From positions 558,001 to 622,000 of the forward strand of contig JAGOBH010000002.1 in assembly GCA_017983495.1 (NCBI GenBank): a stretch of 64,000 nucleotides of DNA. Direction: 5' to 3'. Positions 62,191 to 64,000 of this stretch are shown here, piece after piece (positions within the stretch are counted from its first letter, which is position 1; every line of letters starts with the position of its first letter). Source of the stretch: Pyrinomonadaceae bacterium. GTDB taxonomy: Bacteria > Acidobacteriota > Blastocatellia > Pyrinomonadales > Pyrinomonadaceae. The notes under the pieces were generated by a model that did no database searches, was not told the origin of the DNA, and was given only the letters and a program-made list of their open reading frames with translations. The position numbers and the translations under genes are program-made.

Positions 62191-63464
62191 TGCAGCAGGC
62201 AGACCTTATCATCTGCAATGCCGGCGAACTCGTCACGTGTGCATCAGACGGACGGCCAAAGCGCGGAGGCGAGATGACTAATGTTGGCGTCATCAATGGC
62301 GGAGCTGTGGCCGTTGTGGATGGAAAGTTCGTTGCTATTGGCACGACCGAGACGATTTTTGATGAGTTTTCGGCCGATAATATCATCGACGCCGAGGGCA
62401 GGGTGGTGTGTCCGGGATTTGTCGATCCGCATACGCATATTGTCTATGCGGGTGACCGGCTCAATGAGTTTGAACTGAAGATCAAGGGTGCGGATTATCT
62501 CGAAATACTGCTCAGCGGCGGCGGTATCATTTCGACTGTCGAAAAGACTCGCGCGGCGTCGGTCGATGAACTTATTGAATCGGGCCTTCGACGCCTTGAC
62601 CGAATGCTGGCTTGTGGTACTACCACGTGTGAGATCAAGACCGGTTACGGACTCGACACCGCAACCGAATTGAAAATGCTGAGCGTGATCGAAGAACTTG
62701 ACCGGTCACACGCCATCGGCATCGTTCCCACGCTTTTGGCGGCCCACGCCGTGCCGCCCGAATTCAAAGGCGACACCGACGGATACGTCGAACTTATTTG
62801 TTCGGAGATTCTCCCGCTAGCGTGGGAGTGGTATCAGGTATCGCACTTTGCCGCCGCAGGCACGCCATTTTTTGCAGACGTTTTCACCGAACGAAATGCA
62901 TACGATATTGACCAATCGCGGGGTGTTCTCGAAACAGCCCGCGATCTTGGATTTGGCATAAAGGCTCACGTCGATCAGTTTACAAACCTTGGCGGCTCGC
63001 GGCTTGCCATCACAACCGGCGCCGTGTCTATTGATCATCTTGACGCAATTTCCGACGATGAGATCGCGATGCTTGCCGCGAGCGACACGGTCGGCGTGGT
63101 CATCCCGACCGAGAATTTTAGTGCCGGTAAGACACAGTTTGCGAACGCAAGAAAACTGATTGATTCGGGCTGCGTCGTCGCACTCTCGACCGACTATAAT
63201 CCCGGCTCCGCTCCGTGCCCATCACAGCCGATGGCAATGGCGATCGCATGTCGTTATCAGAAGCTATTACCAGCCGAAGCTTTGAATGCCGCGACAATAA
63301 ATGCGGCGTTTGCGATCGGACTCGGCTCTAGTGTCGGGTCGATCGAGGTTGGTAAAGATGCGGATCTGACCATCGTTGACGCGTCGGATTATAGAGCGAT
63401 CAGCTATGAGTTTGGAGGCAATCTTGTTCGGCAAACATTTGCGAAAGGTTTTCTAGTTTCCTAA
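62190..63464 (+). CDS. hutI: Imidazolonepropionase
   Basis: 424 residues, an amidohydrolase. The zinc ligands are visible: H-T-H in 'PHTHIVYAGD' (about residues 80-90), His in 'KAHVDQFTNLGGS', and the catalytic Asp in 'STDYNPGSAPCPSQPM'. It opens the imidazolone ring of 4-imidazolone-5-propionate to formiminoglutamate. It starts inside the stop of the YCII gene and is followed 36 bases later by hutH. The N-terminal 'NAGELVTCASDGRPKRGG' and the C-terminal 'GSIEVGKDADLTIVDASDYRA' are as expected. Confidence 0.98.
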   Translation: MQQADLIICNAGELVTCASDGRPKRGGEMTNVGVINGGAVAVVDGKFVAIGTTETIFDEFSADNIIDAEGRVVCPGFVDPHTHIVYAGDRLNEFELKIKGADYLEILLSGGGIISTVEKTRAASVDELIESGLRRLDRMLACGTTTCEIKTGYGLDTATELKMLSVIEELDRSHAIGIVPTLLAAHAVPPEFKGDTDGYVELICSEILPLAWEWYQVSHFAAAGTPFFADVFTERNAYDIDQSRGVLETARDLGFGIKAHVDQFTNLGGSRLAITTGAVSIDHLDAISDDEIAMLAASDTVGVVIPTENFSAGKTQFANARKLIDSGCVVALSTDYNPGSAPCPSQPMAMAIACRYQKLLPAEALNAATINAAFAIGLGSSVGSIEVGKDADLTIVDASDYRAISYEFGGNLVRQTFAKGFLVS

Positions 63465-63500
63465 ATCAATCTTTCAATTTGTGGTAATCTCTCATTGTTT

Positions 63501-64000
63501 ATGACCCCTCAGATCATCATTGACGGCGAAAGCCTTACATTTGAACAAGTCGTTGCCGTTGCGTACGGCAAGCCGGGTACACCAAGGGTTGTCTTGTCGG
63601 ATCCTGCAAAGACGGCAGTTGACCGTGCGGCCGCGGCGGTGCAGTCACTGCTTGACCGCGGAGAGATCGCGTATGGAATTACGACTGGTTTCGGAGCGTT
63701 TAAGGACAAGATCATCAGCCGGGCGGAGGTCGAACTGCTACAGCGAAATATCGTGATCAGTCACGCGGTCGGCGTTGGTTCTTCGTTCGATATCCCGACG
63801 GTGCGGGCGATCATGCTTATTCGGGCAAATACGCTTGCCCGCGGTTTTTCTGGTATCCGGCTCGCAACGCTCGAGATGATCCTTGAATTACTAAATCGCG
63901 GCATCCATCCGTCGATCCCTGAAAAGGGAAGTTTGGGTGCCAGCGGTGATCTAGCCCCGCTTGCACATTTTGCCTGCGTCCTGATCGGCGAGGGCGAGGC
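63501..64000 (+). CDS. hutH: Histidine ammonia-lyase (3' end outside window)
   Basis: The first 166 codons are visible. They include 'YGITTGFGAFKDKIIS' and the MIO cofactor triad A147-S148-G149 in 'GSLGASGDLAPLAH', which the enzyme cyclises itself into its electrophilic cofactor. It removes ammonia from L-histidine to give urocanate. The ATG at 63501 sits close behind a TAATCT -10-like box (63485-63490), so its leader is short. It continues past the right edge of the window. With hutI upstream and hutU 5.5 kb away it completes the histidine route up to formiminoglutamate. Confidence 0.97.
   Translation, partial: MTPQIIIDGESLTFEQVVAVAYGKPGTPRVVLSDPAKTAVDRAAAAVQSLLDRGEIAYGITTGFGAFKDKIISRAEVELLQRNIVISHAVGVGSSFDIPTVRAIMLIRANTLARGFSGIRLATLEMILELLNRGIHPSIPEKGSLGASGDLAPLAHFACVLIGEGE

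Overview
The window is bacterial chromosome, most likely from an Acidobacteriota member of the Blastocatellia/Pyrinomonadaceae type. The grounds are a VWFA-type secreted protein of the kind found in Acidobacteria, a gingipain-like C25 peptidase, several small zinc-ribbon membrane proteins, WG-repeat and DUF2339 proteins, and moderate G+C by eye. The taxonomic call is an inference from gene content. I see no prophage, insertion sequence, CRISPR array or rRNA operon. Three tRNA genes (Glu-CTC, Arg-CCG, Val-GAC) and a well supported 6S RNA downstream of zapA are present.

Layout. 0-11.6 kb: DUF2520 protein (cut by the window edge), a Fur regulator, a ferredoxin-like protein lacking one cysteine ligand, an MscS channel with a cyclic-nucleotide-binding domain, an atypical Nramp-type transporter, gamma-glutamyltransferase, paired zinc-ribbon membrane proteins, a CrtC/AttH-like protein and YbjQ. 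11.6-17.4 kb: tRNA-Glu, aconitase, C25 peptidase, tRNA-Arg. 17.4-23.2 kb: a leftward run (SPFH protein, glutathione peroxidase, MltG, membrane protein, HAD phosphatase, cyclophilin, Dtd, cyclophilin lipoprotein). 23.2-31.3 kb: threonine ammonia-lyase, a lipoprotein, a TPR lytic transglycosylase, an IolI/IolG-like pair, a LITAF-like protein, the VWFA protein and a coiled-coil membrane protein.

31.3-42.7 kb is the information-processing core: 6S RNA, zapA, a zapB-like gene, and pheS/pheT with a secreted WG-repeat gene inserted between them. Then come the threonine-degrading pair tdh-kbl (rightward) and thrS-infC-rpmI-rplT (leftward). infC appears to use a non-canonical AUC or AUU start. PheT lacks its EMAP-type tRNA-binding domain.

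42.7-48.3 kb: a P2-type cation ATPase, a tandem universal stress protein, tRNA-Val and a GlsB-type stress membrane protein. 48.4-64 kb: a dispersed histidine-utilisation set (HutG-like protein with two metal ligands replaced, hutU, hutI, start of hutH) interleaved with a B12/radical-SAM protein, TPR proteins, a serine beta-lactamase-like hydrolase, a nucleoside phosphorylase and a large DUF2339 membrane protein. Between the hydrolase and the phosphorylase lies a genomic scar: a hutU 3' fragment joined head-to-head to a fragment of the neighbouring TPR gene, best explained by an old duplication followed by a deletion.

I found no clear undescribed defence or mobile system. The strongest unusual points are the infC start, the interrupted pheS/pheT operon with a shortened PheT, the duplication scar, and several enzymes or transporters with altered metal sites.
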